Shown here in pieces: positions 1 through 5,393 of a DNA stretch of 5,633 nt. The stretch is from NCBI GenBank assembly GCA_016929465.1, contig JAFGIT010000251.1:1-5633 (forward strand), in the 5' to 3' direction. How positions within the stretch are numbered: the first letter of the stretch is position 1; each line of letters starts with the position of its first letter. A program made the translations under genes and the position numbers. Under the pieces are notes generated by a model. That model ran no database searches and was not told where the DNA came from. It saw only the letters and a program-made list of their open reading frames with translations. The DNA comes from Candidatus Coatesiibacteriota bacterium (GTDB lineage Bacteria; B130-G9).

Positions 1-75
1 CATTCGTGTGAATGTGCACAGGAATCCTATCAGGGCATATATGCCACAGCCTCTCCCAGCCGGTCCTTTATCCCC
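1..75. other. Region downstream of the beta-helix gene, no gene seen
   Basis: This short flank lies beyond the stop codon (TGA, 78-76) of the minus-strand gene. It contains the 12-bp palindrome GGCATATATGCC (34-45) and, at the very edge, CATTCGTG (1-8), the reverse complement of the CACGAATG core of the repeat at 3840-3869. No stem followed by a U-run is found on the minus strand, so the terminator of the beta-helix gene is not identified. Confidence 0.4.
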
Positions 76-1896
76 TCAGGGCAGCGGATAGTGAAATCCC
101 ATATCGACTATTCCCGTATCAGGTGTCCCGCCCGCCTGGGTCGTCATCCCCGACAATCCAGCCTCCTCTGCAGTTCGGCTCCCGGCGTCGATGCAGGGGC
201 TGTCTGGGCATAGGTAATATTCCCCGAGAGGCCCTGCCGCGAAAAGAGGATCGACATGGATGTTTGCCTCACCCTCAACCGGGTCGTCGATGCAACAGAA
301 AGAAGCAATGCAATTGTGGAGTTCATCACCGTTGTTCCAGATTATGGAGTCCATGATGTATCCACCAGTGTTTGAGAATATAGCTCCACCCCGGCTGCCT
401 GTAGCGTTGCCGACAATTGTGTTATTGAACACCCAGGCCGAACTATGGAACCAGATCCCTCCACCATCACCAGCTGCAGTATTGTCGGCGATGATGTTGT
501 TCGAGATTTCGTCTGCCCATTCGCAGTCGATTCCTCCACCGTCACTTGACGCCCTGTTACTGATGATCTGGTTATTCACTATGTACATATCACCGTTCCA
601 TATGACGGATAATCCGCCGCCGTATTCGGCTTCGTTCTCCTTGATTAAATTGTTCTCGATTGTTGCGGTACAAGACCAGCCGAATACCCCCCCTCCGTAG
701 CCATAGCGAGTCGAGTTATCTGTGATCGAATTGCCCGATAGATATACATAAGCCATATAGGAGCCTACCCCTCCTCCGCCGCCAGCGGCTGAATTGCCTC
801 GGATCGTATTGCCCAGTATGCTCCCGGTTCCCAACTCGCACTGGACACCGCCGCCGTAGGTATAGGCTGAGTTCCCCTCAATCGTGTTATTCTCGATTAC
901 CGGATACTTGCTGGAGTTGCCGCAGTAGATACCGCCCCCACCAAAGGCGCCGTATGCGTAATTGTCGGAGATGAGATTTCCCGAGATAGTTATCTCACAA
1001 CCATCGCAGCAGATACCACCACCGGCGCGCGCGGAATTTCCAGAGATAATATTGCCCTTAATTACTGGCGGCTCCACTTGCATAAACAGAGGGCCTTTGA
1101 TGGATATTCCCCCTCCTCCAGCGTCCGTTTCACCTCCTGTTATATAGAAGCCTTCTATTGACCAATGCACAATCTCATAGCACTGGATAACCCGGACACC
1201 GAGGTTCCCCGCATCCAGCGTTGTGGCATGAGCCCCCTCGCCAACAAGCGAGATCCCGCTTCTCATATTCAGCGGAAATGTCTCCCCGTTAGTCGAAGTC
1301 GAGTAGGTGCCCCGGGCCACATTCAGAGTGGCGGACGTGACCTCTGGTATTGCACTCAGGGCGTGCGTGATCGTCCGCCATGGAGCGGACGCAGAGCCAT
1401 CGTTGGCGTTGTCTCCGAGCTCAGCATTGACGTAGAATTCGAGAGAGACCTGTTCGAATTCAAACGAAACTGCACTTATCCCGGACAAAAACTCCAAGGT
1501 GTCGGGCTCCGTTAGTCCCGCTAGAAAAATATATTCCCCTGGTCCATCAATCGGGGGCGTATCGCACGGCAAATCAAACCAGAAAAAGGACGTCCGGGCC
1601 ATCTCAAATCCACCGGGCAGATAGATGCCATGAATCCAGGGCTGGGTTGCCTCGCCCCACCCTTGATCCCCGATTGTGAACAAACCACCATTAGGCCTCA
1701 GAAGACCAATATAGACATCAACCTGCATCCCTTCTGCGTCATTGCTTCCGGAGAGGCTGACCTCAATTGTATCCCCCGCTTGATAGGTATCGCTATCCGT
1801 ATAGATTGATATATATGCCGCAGCTGCCGAGACGCCGGGCAATGCAAGGGCCATCAAGACGGCGATGATCGCCACTGCGATGATGAGCTGTTTCAT
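76..1896 (-). CDS. Secreted right-handed beta-helix repeat protein (DUF1565 / choice-of-anchor Q-like)
   Basis: This encodes a 606-residue exported protein. Residues 1-24 form a signal peptide: K2, a hydrophobic core to about residue 19, and a cleavage-like V-S-A near 22-24. Residues 28-152 look like a beta-sandwich domain. Residues 154-181 carry the F-Y-V-N ... G-D-N-A-N-D-G ... P-W-R-T-I-T-H-A-L motif typical of DUF1565/pectate-lyase-like entries. From about 284 to 506 there are nine rungs of the type N-x-I-x-x-N-x-A-x-x-G-G-G-[IV], spaced 24-30 residues, which is the signature of a parallel beta-helix. The tail (549-603) has D-P-L-F, P-D-S-P-C-I-D-A-G and V-D-M-G-F-H-Y-P, as in choice-of-anchor Q proteins. 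The ATG at 1896 is chosen because GGAGG lies 4 nt upstream and a signal peptide follows at once. A TTG at 1923 in the same frame lies at the predicted transcript start. Carbohydrate binding or surface adhesion is likely. No catalytic residues can be assigned, so enzymatic activity is unproven. Confidence 0.88.
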   Translation of the reverse strand: MKQLIIAVAIIAVLMALALPGVSAAAAYISIYTDSDTYQAGDTIEVSLSGSNDAEGMQVDVYIGLLRPNGGLFTIGDQGWGEATQPWIHGIYLPGGFEMARTSFFWFDLPCDTPPIDGPGEYIFLAGLTEPDTLEFLSGISAVSFEFEQVSLEFYVNAELGDNANDGSASAPWRTITHALSAIPEVTSATLNVARGTYSTSTNGETFPLNMRSGISLVGEGAHATTLDAGNLGVRVIQCYEIVHWSIEGFYITGGETDAGGGGISIKGPLFMQVEPPVIKGNIISGNSARAGGGICCDGCEITISGNLISDNYAYGAFGGGGIYCGNSSKYPVIENNTIEGNSAYTYGGGVQCELGTGSILGNTIRGNSAAGGGGGVGSYMAYVYLSGNSITDNSTRYGYGGGVFGWSCTATIENNLIKENEAEYGGGLSVIWNGDMYIVNNQIISNRASSDGGGIDCEWADEISNNIIADNTAAGDGGGIWFHSSAWVFNNTIVGNATGSRGGAIFSNTGGYIMDSIIWNNGDELHNCIASFCCIDDPVEGEANIHVDPLFAAGPLGEYYLCPDSPCIDAGSRTAEEAGLSGMTTQAGGTPDTGIVDMGFHYPLP

Positions 1897-1898
1897 CA

Positions 1899-1905
1899 CT
1901 CCTCC
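1899..1905 (-). promoter_or_regulatory. Ribosome binding site deciding the beta-helix gene start
   Basis: The minus strand reads GGAGGAG just before the ATG at 1896, with the GGAGG core 4 nt from the start codon. It supports the ATG over the upstream in-frame TTG at 1923, which has no comparable site. Confidence 0.7.
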
Positions 1906-1929
1906 ACGTAAGCCGTTAATCAAATTATC

Positions 1930-1935
1930 ATTATA
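1930..1935 (-). promoter_or_regulatory. Probable -10 box of the beta-helix gene promoter
   Basis: Read on the minus strand this is an exact TATAAT inside an AT-rich stretch (1921-1980) that contrasts with the GC-rich surroundings. Transcription would start near 1923, leaving a leader of about 27 nt before the ATG at 1896. No good TTGACA-like -35 box is present at 16-18 bp spacing, so the call rests on the -10 box and its position. Confidence 0.5.
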
Positions 1936-1979
1936 ATAAAATGCTTCTTAATTGGGCATACATTCTATCACATTTTTCA

Positions 1980-1997
1980 TCCATGAAGTCTATGAAA
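1980..1997. repeat. Two-copy 9-bp direct repeat
   Basis: Two adjacent 9-bp units, TCCATGAAG and TCTATGAAA, match at 7 of 9 positions. On the other strand they read TTTCATAGA CTTCATGGA. The period is the same as in the tract at 2061-2096, so the two may be ends or remnants of one dispersed element, but that link is inference. Confidence 0.4.
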
Positions 1998-2060
1998 TGC
2001 TATTAGAGGGGCTTCAAGCAAAAAGCAGCAGGGAAAAGAAGCATCGCCCAATAGGCCATC

Positions 2061-2096
2061 ATGCAAATCTGTGAAATCTGTGTAATCTGCGGACAT
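2061..2096. repeat. Tandem 9-bp repeat tract
   Basis: Four consecutive 9-bp units can be read: ATGCAAATC, TGTGAAATC, TGTGTAATC and a degenerate TGCGGACAT. The middle two differ at one base (position 5), and three of the four end in AATC. On the minus strand the units read GATTACACA and GATTTCACA, and translation gives repeated [Y/F]-T-D. From memory, tracts like this are scattered between genes in many environmental bacterial genomes. I cannot check copy number here. Confidence 0.6.
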
Positions 2097-2173
2097 ATCC
2101 TCGGACAGGCTGAAAGCCCGTCCTACACCGTGCCCAACAGTCTTTGCTGGGAACTCAATCGCCGATCCTCTCA

Positions 2174-2203
2174 TTGACTGAGTCGAGGACTTCCTGATAG
2201 ATT
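2174..2203 (+). promoter_or_regulatory. Possible sigma-70-type promoter for murJ
   Basis: TTGACT at 2174-2179 matches the -35 consensus at 5 of 6 bases. TAGATT at 2198-2203 matches the -10 consensus at 4 of 6, with 18-bp spacing. Transcription would begin near 2210, about 30 nt before the TTG start. The -10 box overlaps the left arm of the inverted repeat at 2199-2215, so a regulator could act there. This is a weak call from sequence alone. Confidence 0.3.
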
Positions 2204-2215
2204 CGAGACGAATCT
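2199..2215. promoter_or_regulatory. Perfect 7-bp inverted repeat upstream of the murJ RBS
   Basis: AGATTCG (2199-2205) and CGAATCT (2209-2215) are exact reverse complements around the 3-nt loop AGA. It could be an RNA hairpin in the leader or a DNA operator overlapping the candidate -10 box. The right arm can alternatively pair with a downstream copy of GATTCGT at 2232-2238. Confidence 0.45.
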
Positions 2216-2224
2216 TGGCTATAT

Positions 2225-2230
2225 AAGGAG
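2225..2230 (+). promoter_or_regulatory. Ribosome binding site deciding the murJ TTG start
   Basis: AAGGAG lies 8 nt before the TTG at 2239. This near-ideal site is the main reason to accept a non-ATG start, together with protein similarity to MurJ beginning about residue 11. Confidence 0.75.
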
Positions 2231-2238
2231 CGATTCGT

Positions 2239-3828
2239 TTGTCTGAGAGGAAGAGCGGGGAAGACATCACACGGGCGGCGTCCGTCGTCGGGATCGGGAC
2301 GCTGTTCAGCAGGATTCTCGGCCTATTCCGGGACGTCTTAATCACCAGCCTGTTTCCCGCGGGGACCTCGCTGGATGCCTTCGTCGTAGCATTCAGGATA
2401 CCGAACCTCCTCCGGCGTCTATTCGGAGAAGGTGCTTTGAACGCCGCGTTCATCCCGGTCTTCTCCGAGTATTTGACTACGAAGTCGAGACGCGAGGCAT
2501 TCGACCTGGCAAGGATAGTGATGACGGCTCTCGTCCTCATCCTGGCCGTTATATCGGCGATCGGGATGGTATTCGCGCCGCAGTTTTTGAAGATACAGGT
2601 CCCCGGCTGGTCCGATGGGCAGGAGATGGACAAGATGGCTCTGACCGCGAATCTCCTGCGCCTGATGTTCCCCTATGTCATTCTCATCTGTCTTACGGCC
2701 CTGTCCGCGGCCATGCTCAATACTCTGAAGCATTTCGCGTCCGGCGCGTTCTACCCGGTCCTGCTCAATGTATCGATCATCGGGTCTGCGCTCATTTTGG
2801 GTGGCCAATTCGATGAGCCGGTCATGGCGCTCGCCGTCGGAGTGCTGATTGGCGGCGTTCTGCAGCTGCTTCTCCAACTGCCGCCGCTCATCAAAAGGCG
2901 CTTCTACTACAGGCCAATGCTCCAACCAAGGCACCCCGGGCTAAGGCGGATAGTGCTCTTGATGCTGCCATCGATGATTGCCTTTGGGGTCGTCGAGATA
3001 AATGCCTACGTCGATATGCTGCTCGCCTCATTCCTCGCGCCGGGGAGCAACTCGTACCTGTTCTTCGCCAACCGGCTCGTTCAGCTCCCGCTCGCGCTTT
3101 TCGGCATCGCGGTCGCAACGCCCATTCTGCCCAAGCTCTCGAAGCTCGCCGCAAAGGGCGAAACAGCCGATTTCAGGGCTACGTTTGGGCTCGGGATGCG
3201 TCTGATAGTCTTCTTCACCTTGCCTTCGTCGGCAGGGCTCATACTTCTCAGGAGGCCGATTGTGAATCTCCTCTATGAGAGAGGGGCCTTCACGAGAGAA
3301 TCGACCGATGCGGTCGCCTTTGCGCTCCTCTTCTACGCCGTCGGTGTTTTCGCTTTTGCGGCGGTCAAGATAGCAGCCACTGCCTTTTACGCCAGGAAGG
3401 ACACAAAGACGCCAGTGATAGTCGCGGCGGTCGCCCTGCTCTCGAACGTCGTGCTGAATATCATCCTGATGCAGTTCCTCGCCCACGGCGGACTCGCACT
3501 CGCCTCCTCGATATCATCGTTCATCAACCTGGTCCTTCTCCTTCTGTATGCCGCAAAGAAAAGGATCGTCACCCTCGATCGAGAGGAGACCACGCCCATC
3601 CTGAAATCGGTGGCGGCAGCGGTCGTGATGACGCTTACCTGTTGGGCGCTGCTGCATCTCGTTGGTTACGATTACGGGGCTTCCCTGGGCTTCCGGATTC
3701 TCCAGCTCTCTGGCATAGTGGTCGGCTCGATTGCTGTTTTCATTTTTGTCAGCAAACTAATTCGATGTGAGGAGCTCGGTCTCTTCATCTCATCCTTTAC
3801 ACGAAGGCGTGGCGGAAGGCGTGGATAG
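2239..3828 (+). CDS. murJ: Lipid II flippase MurJ (MviN family)
   Basis: MurJ is a polytopic inner-membrane protein of the MOP exporter superfamily that moves undecaprenyl-linked lipid II to the outer face for peptidoglycan synthesis. The product has 529 residues, close to the usual 510-530, with about 14 hydrophobic segments. The diagnostic N-terminal block is intact: S-R-I-L-G-L-F-R-D (24-32), D46-A-F, and P-N-L-L-R-R (55-60). R25, R31, D46 and R59 align with E. coli R18, R24, D39 and R52, which are functionally important. R279 in F-F-A-N-R-L corresponds to E. coli R270. Later blocks include E-R-G-A-F (347-351) and Y-A-R-K-D-T-K-T-P (384-392). The start is TTG at 2239, with AAGGAG 8 nt upstream. 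The C-terminus is Arg/Gly-rich because of a 12-bp direct repeat at 3803-3826. It is the first of four rightward genes, with ogt 61 nt downstream. Identification is secure, while transport itself is inferred from the family. Confidence 0.96.
   Translation: MSERKSGEDITRAASVVGIGTLFSRILGLFRDVLITSLFPAGTSLDAFVVAFRIPNLLRRLFGEGALNAAFIPVFSEYLTTKSRREAFDLARIVMTALVLILAVISAIGMVFAPQFLKIQVPGWSDGQEMDKMALTANLLRLMFPYVILICLTALSAAMLNTLKHFASGAFYPVLLNVSIIGSALILGGQFDEPVMALAVGVLIGGVLQLLLQLPPLIKRRFYYRPMLQPRHPGLRRIVLLMLPSMIAFGVVEINAYVDMLLASFLAPGSNSYLFFANRLVQLPLALFGIAVATPILPKLSKLAAKGETADFRATFGLGMRLIVFFTLPSSAGLILLRRPIVNLLYERGAFTRESTDAVAFALLFYAVGVFAFAAVKIAATAFYARKDTKTPVIVAAVALLSNVVLNIILMQFLAHGGLALASSISSFINLVLLLLYAAKKRIVTLDREETTPILKSVAAAVVMTLTCWALLHLVGYDYGASLGFRILQLSGIVVGSIAVFIFVSKLIRCEELGLFISSFTRRRGGRRG
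3803..3826 (+). repeat. 12-bp direct repeat at the 3' end of murJ
   Basis: GAAGGCGTGGCG and GAAGGCGTGGAT lie head to tail, matching at 10 of 12 bases. The second unit runs into the stop codon (TAG, 3826-3828). In the murJ frame the two units encode the Arg/Gly-rich last residues, so the tail looks like a local duplication. Confidence 0.5.
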
Positions 3829-3839
3829 AGTCTTTCAGC

Positions 3840-3869
3840 CACGAATGAACACTGATGACCACGAATGCG
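3840..3869. repeat. Tandem 10-bp repeat between murJ and ogt
   Basis: Three consecutive 10-bp units follow the pattern CAC-x-x-ATG-x-x: CACGAATGAA, CACTGATGAC and CACGAATGCG. They fill half of the 61-nt gap between murJ and ogt. From memory, CACGAATGAA-type tracts are common as dispersed intergenic repeats in environmental bacterial genomes. Copy number in this genome is unknown. The tract stays open in the ogt frame and contains an in-frame ATG at 3845, which could mislead start prediction. Confidence 0.55.
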
Positions 3870-3879
3870 AGAAGAGCCT

Positions 3880-3884
3880 GGAGG
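3880..3884 (+). promoter_or_regulatory. Ribosome binding site deciding the ogt start
   Basis: GGAGG sits 5 nt before the ATG at 3890. It favours that codon over the upstream in-frame GTG at 3767, which lies inside murJ, and the ATG at 3845, which lies inside the 10-bp repeat. Confidence 0.7.
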
Positions 3885-3889
3885 CGGAA

Positions 3890-4462
3890 ATGACTGGCAG
3901 AGCCGCTGAAATTTTATCGAGCAGATTCAAGGGCTGCTCTGTGGACATATTCGACATCCCACTCTGCACGGTCCTCGTCTCATCGAGGGAAGGTCTGCTC
4001 ACGGACGTGATCCTTGCATCCGATCCGAGCAATCGAGCGCTCTACCTGGAGATGGAGAGCATCCTGTCCCGCTCGCCGGACCGGCCGAGGCCCCATCCCG
4101 TCGTCGGAGAGGTCAAAAAGCACCTGCTCGGGCAGGGCATCCCGGACTATTCCTGTGCGGTCCTGGATCCAGCCCTCGGCACCGAGTTCAGGCGCCGTGC
4201 CTGGGCGGCCGCCAGGACAGTCCCTTTTGGCGAGACCAGGTCCTACAAATGGCTTGCGGAGCAATCCGGCAGCCCGAAAGCATTCCGCGCCGCCGGTGCT
4301 GCGATGTGCCACAACCGCTTCGGCCTAATCGTCCCGTGCCACCGCATCATCGCATCCGACGGCACGCTCGGCGGCTTCGGCGGCAAGAGCCGCGACCTGG
4401 CCTTCAAGAGAGTGCTTCTCGATATTGAGATAGCGAGTATCCAGCGCGAGTTGCGGCTTTGA
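3890..4462 (+). CDS. ogt: Methylated-DNA--protein-cysteine methyltransferase (O6-alkylguanine-DNA alkyltransferase)
   Basis: The product removes alkyl groups from O6 of guanine by irreversible transfer to its own cysteine. It has 190 residues, near the usual bacterial length. Residues 1-95 form the variable N-terminal domain and 97-180 the conserved DNA-binding/active-site domain. The active-site motif is I-V-P-C-H-R-I (147-153) with C150 as acceptor. Y119, R133 (R-A-A-G), N142 and H151 sit at the same distances from the cysteine as human MGMT Y114, R128, N137 and H146. E180 ends the K-R-V-L-L-D-I-E helix, with three extra residues in the preceding loop. N142 is followed by R where many members have P. 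The ATG at 3890 is chosen for its GGAGG site. An in-frame GTG at 3767 would add 41 residues, overlap murJ and translate a repeat, so it is unlikely. The gene is probably co-transcribed with murJ, with no evident functional link. Confidence 0.94.
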   Translation: MTGRAAEILSSRFKGCSVDIFDIPLCTVLVSSREGLLTDVILASDPSNRALYLEMESILSRSPDRPRPHPVVGEVKKHLLGQGIPDYSCAVLDPALGTEFRRRAWAAARTVPFGETRSYKWLAEQSGSPKAFRAAGAAMCHNRFGLIVPCHRIIASDGTLGGFGGKSRDLAFKRVLLDIEIASIQRELRL

Positions 4463-4474
4463 TCTCACCTGTGG

Positions 4475-4496
4475 CATCCTTTGCGAAGTTAGGATG
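4475..4496. other. 6-bp inverted repeat in the ogt-PIG-L gap
   Basis: CATCCT (4475-4480) and AGGATG (4491-4496) are exact reverse complements around a 10-nt loop. The right arm contains the ATG at 4494, an alternative start for the next gene. No U-rich run follows, so it is not a convincing intrinsic terminator. In RNA it would hide the 4494 start, which slightly favours the ATG at 4527. Confidence 0.35.
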
Positions 4497-4526
4497 GTGT
4501 TGTTCTACGGAAATCGGGGCGGCTTA

Positions 4527-5336
4527 ATGTCTAAATTGCAGGCTTTGAGAGACCTTCGGGCGAAGGTGAAGTATCTCGGCGCAGAGAGGCTGCTGGGCTT
4601 TTTGTCCAGGATGGGGATTCGCGGCAAGAGTGAGCTCTTTCTGCCCCAGTTGATCGATAGACCCGAGGCGAACAGAGTCCTGGTCCTCGCGCCGCATGCA
4701 GACGATGACGTGATAGGGTGCGGAGGCACGCTCTGCAAGCACGTTGAGGCAGATGACCAGGTGATGGTCGCCTACATGACCGATGGCTCGAGGGGCAGCA
4801 CCGAACTCAGGGAGAGTTTGAACCTCGTCGCAACGAGAAAGTCGGAAGCTCAGAACGCCGCGGCAGTATTGGGCATCAAGAACCTCAGGTTCCTCGGCTT
4901 TCAGGACCAGAAGCTTTCCTATTATCTCGAGGATTGCTCGGCTGTCTTAGCGGACATACTGATCGATTATGAGCCTGATCTCATCTACCTGCCCTTCCCG
5001 CTTGACTACAATCCGGACCATGCCGCGGCAGCGCGGATCGCGGTGCGGGCGTTCGAGCGAATAGACTACCTCTGCAGGATTATGGCATACGAGATTGCCC
5101 CGCCAATTATGCCGAACAGGATCGTCGATATTTCGAAGGAGGCCGAGCAAAAGAAGAAGGCGCTGCGTTGTCACAAGAGCCAGATGGCCCAGAACGATTA
5201 CGTAAATGTGATGATCGAGGGACTGAATCGATATCGCACCCACGGCCTTTTGAAGGGCAAAGGCTACGCGGAGGCGTTCTTCGAATGCGATGGCGACTAC
5301 CTGGCGTTTCTCATAAAGCGGCTTAATGAATTCTAG
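4527..5336 (+). CDS. PIG-L / LmbE-like N-acetylglucosaminyl deacetylase family protein
   Basis: PIG-L enzymes are zinc hydrolases that remove N-acetyl groups from GlcNAc-containing substrates (MshB, BshB, PIG-L itself, polysaccharide-cluster members). This 269-residue protein is within the family's 220-290 range. After an amphipathic N-terminal stretch, the Rossmann-like core begins with V-L-V-L-A-P-H-A-D-D-D-V-I-G-C-G-G-T (51-68). H57 and D60 are the expected metal ligands and D59 the expected general base. The third ligand is H165 in L-D-Y-N-P-D-H (159-165). Residue N162 stands where MshB has H144, a variant I recall in other bacterial members. K-K-A-L-R-C-H-K-S-Q (210-219) is the usual second-half motif. 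The substrate cannot be told. No signal peptide is seen, so it is probably cytoplasmic. The start is uncertain: the ATG at 4527 has a G-rich stretch at 4516-4522, while the in-frame ATG at 4494 (280 residues) has no clear ribosome binding site and lies in an inverted repeat. Confidence 0.9.
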   Translation: MSKLQALRDLRAKVKYLGAERLLGFLSRMGIRGKSELFLPQLIDRPEANRVLVLAPHADDDVIGCGGTLCKHVEADDQVMVAYMTDGSRGSTELRESLNLVATRKSEAQNAAAVLGIKNLRFLGFQDQKLSYYLEDCSAVLADILIDYEPDLIYLPFPLDYNPDHAAAARIAVRAFERIDYLCRIMAYEIAPPIMPNRIVDISKEAEQKKKALRCHKSQMAQNDYVNVMIEGLNRYRTHGLLKGKGYAEAFFECDGDYLAFLIKRLNEF

Positions 5337-5380
5337 AGGATATCCAAAGCTTCGAGACAGGTCGATTGATTTCAAACGTA

Positions 5381-5387
5381 AAAGGAG
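5381..5387 (+). promoter_or_regulatory. Ribosome binding site of the AIM24-family gene
   Basis: AAAGGAG lies 6 nt before the ATG at 5394. It is the strongest Shine-Dalgarno match among the genes downstream of murJ and confirms the start of a gene cut off by the window end. Confidence 0.7.
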
Positions 5388-5393
5388 ATAAGG

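Larger units (their letters stand above)
1897..2238. other. Divergent intergenic region between the beta-helix gene and murJ
   Basis: About 340 bases without a supported gene separate two divergently transcribed genes. The left part (1921-1980) is AT-rich and carries the minus-strand promoter. The middle holds two short 9-bp-periodic tracts (1980-1997 and 2061-2096). An imperfect stem-loop follows at 2103-2123 (GGAC-A-GGCT / AGCC-C-GTCC, loop GAA). The right part carries a possible plus-strand promoter and the hairpin-rich murJ leader. A minus-strand open frame crosses into this region from murJ, but it has no start signal or recognisable domain here. Confidence 0.75.

Noticed and set aside
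34-45. Palindrome GGCATATATGCC as terminator of the beta-helix gene
   Set aside because: As RNA it gives only a 4-bp stem with a TATA loop and no following U-run. It could equally be chance or a protein-binding site.
260-700. Plus-strand open frame of about 146 codons opposite the beta-helix gene
   Set aside because: It is an antisense shadow of the glycine-rich repeats: the repeated P-P-P runs simply mirror the G-G-G codons.
284-1044. The repeated pattern within the beta-helix gene as a DNA repeat or CRISPR array
   Set aside because: The periodicity is at protein level (24-30 residues, variable length) and the bases are diverged, as expected of beta-helix rungs. There are no identical repeats with unique spacers.
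2103-2123. Imperfect stem-loop (GGAC-A-GGCT / AGCC-C-GTCC) as a terminator
   Set aside because: No gene ends nearby on either strand and no T-run follows on either side, so it is left as an unexplained hairpin.
1977-2633. Minus-strand open frame of about 218 codons crossing from murJ into the intergenic region
   Set aside because: Most of it is antisense to the secure murJ frame. Its distal part runs through the 9-bp tract and translates it as repeated T-D. It shows no recognisable domain.
2419-2934. Minus-strand open frame of about 171 codons inside murJ
   Set aside because: It is fully antisense to conserved MurJ segments. Its composition (rich in R, E, Q, H) is that of a frame shadow in a GC-rich gene, and it has no domain match.
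3767-3889. N-terminal extension of Ogt from a GTG inside murJ
   Set aside because: It would overlap murJ by 62 bases and translate the 10-bp repeat. The ATG at 3890 has a good GGAGG site and gives a normal family length.
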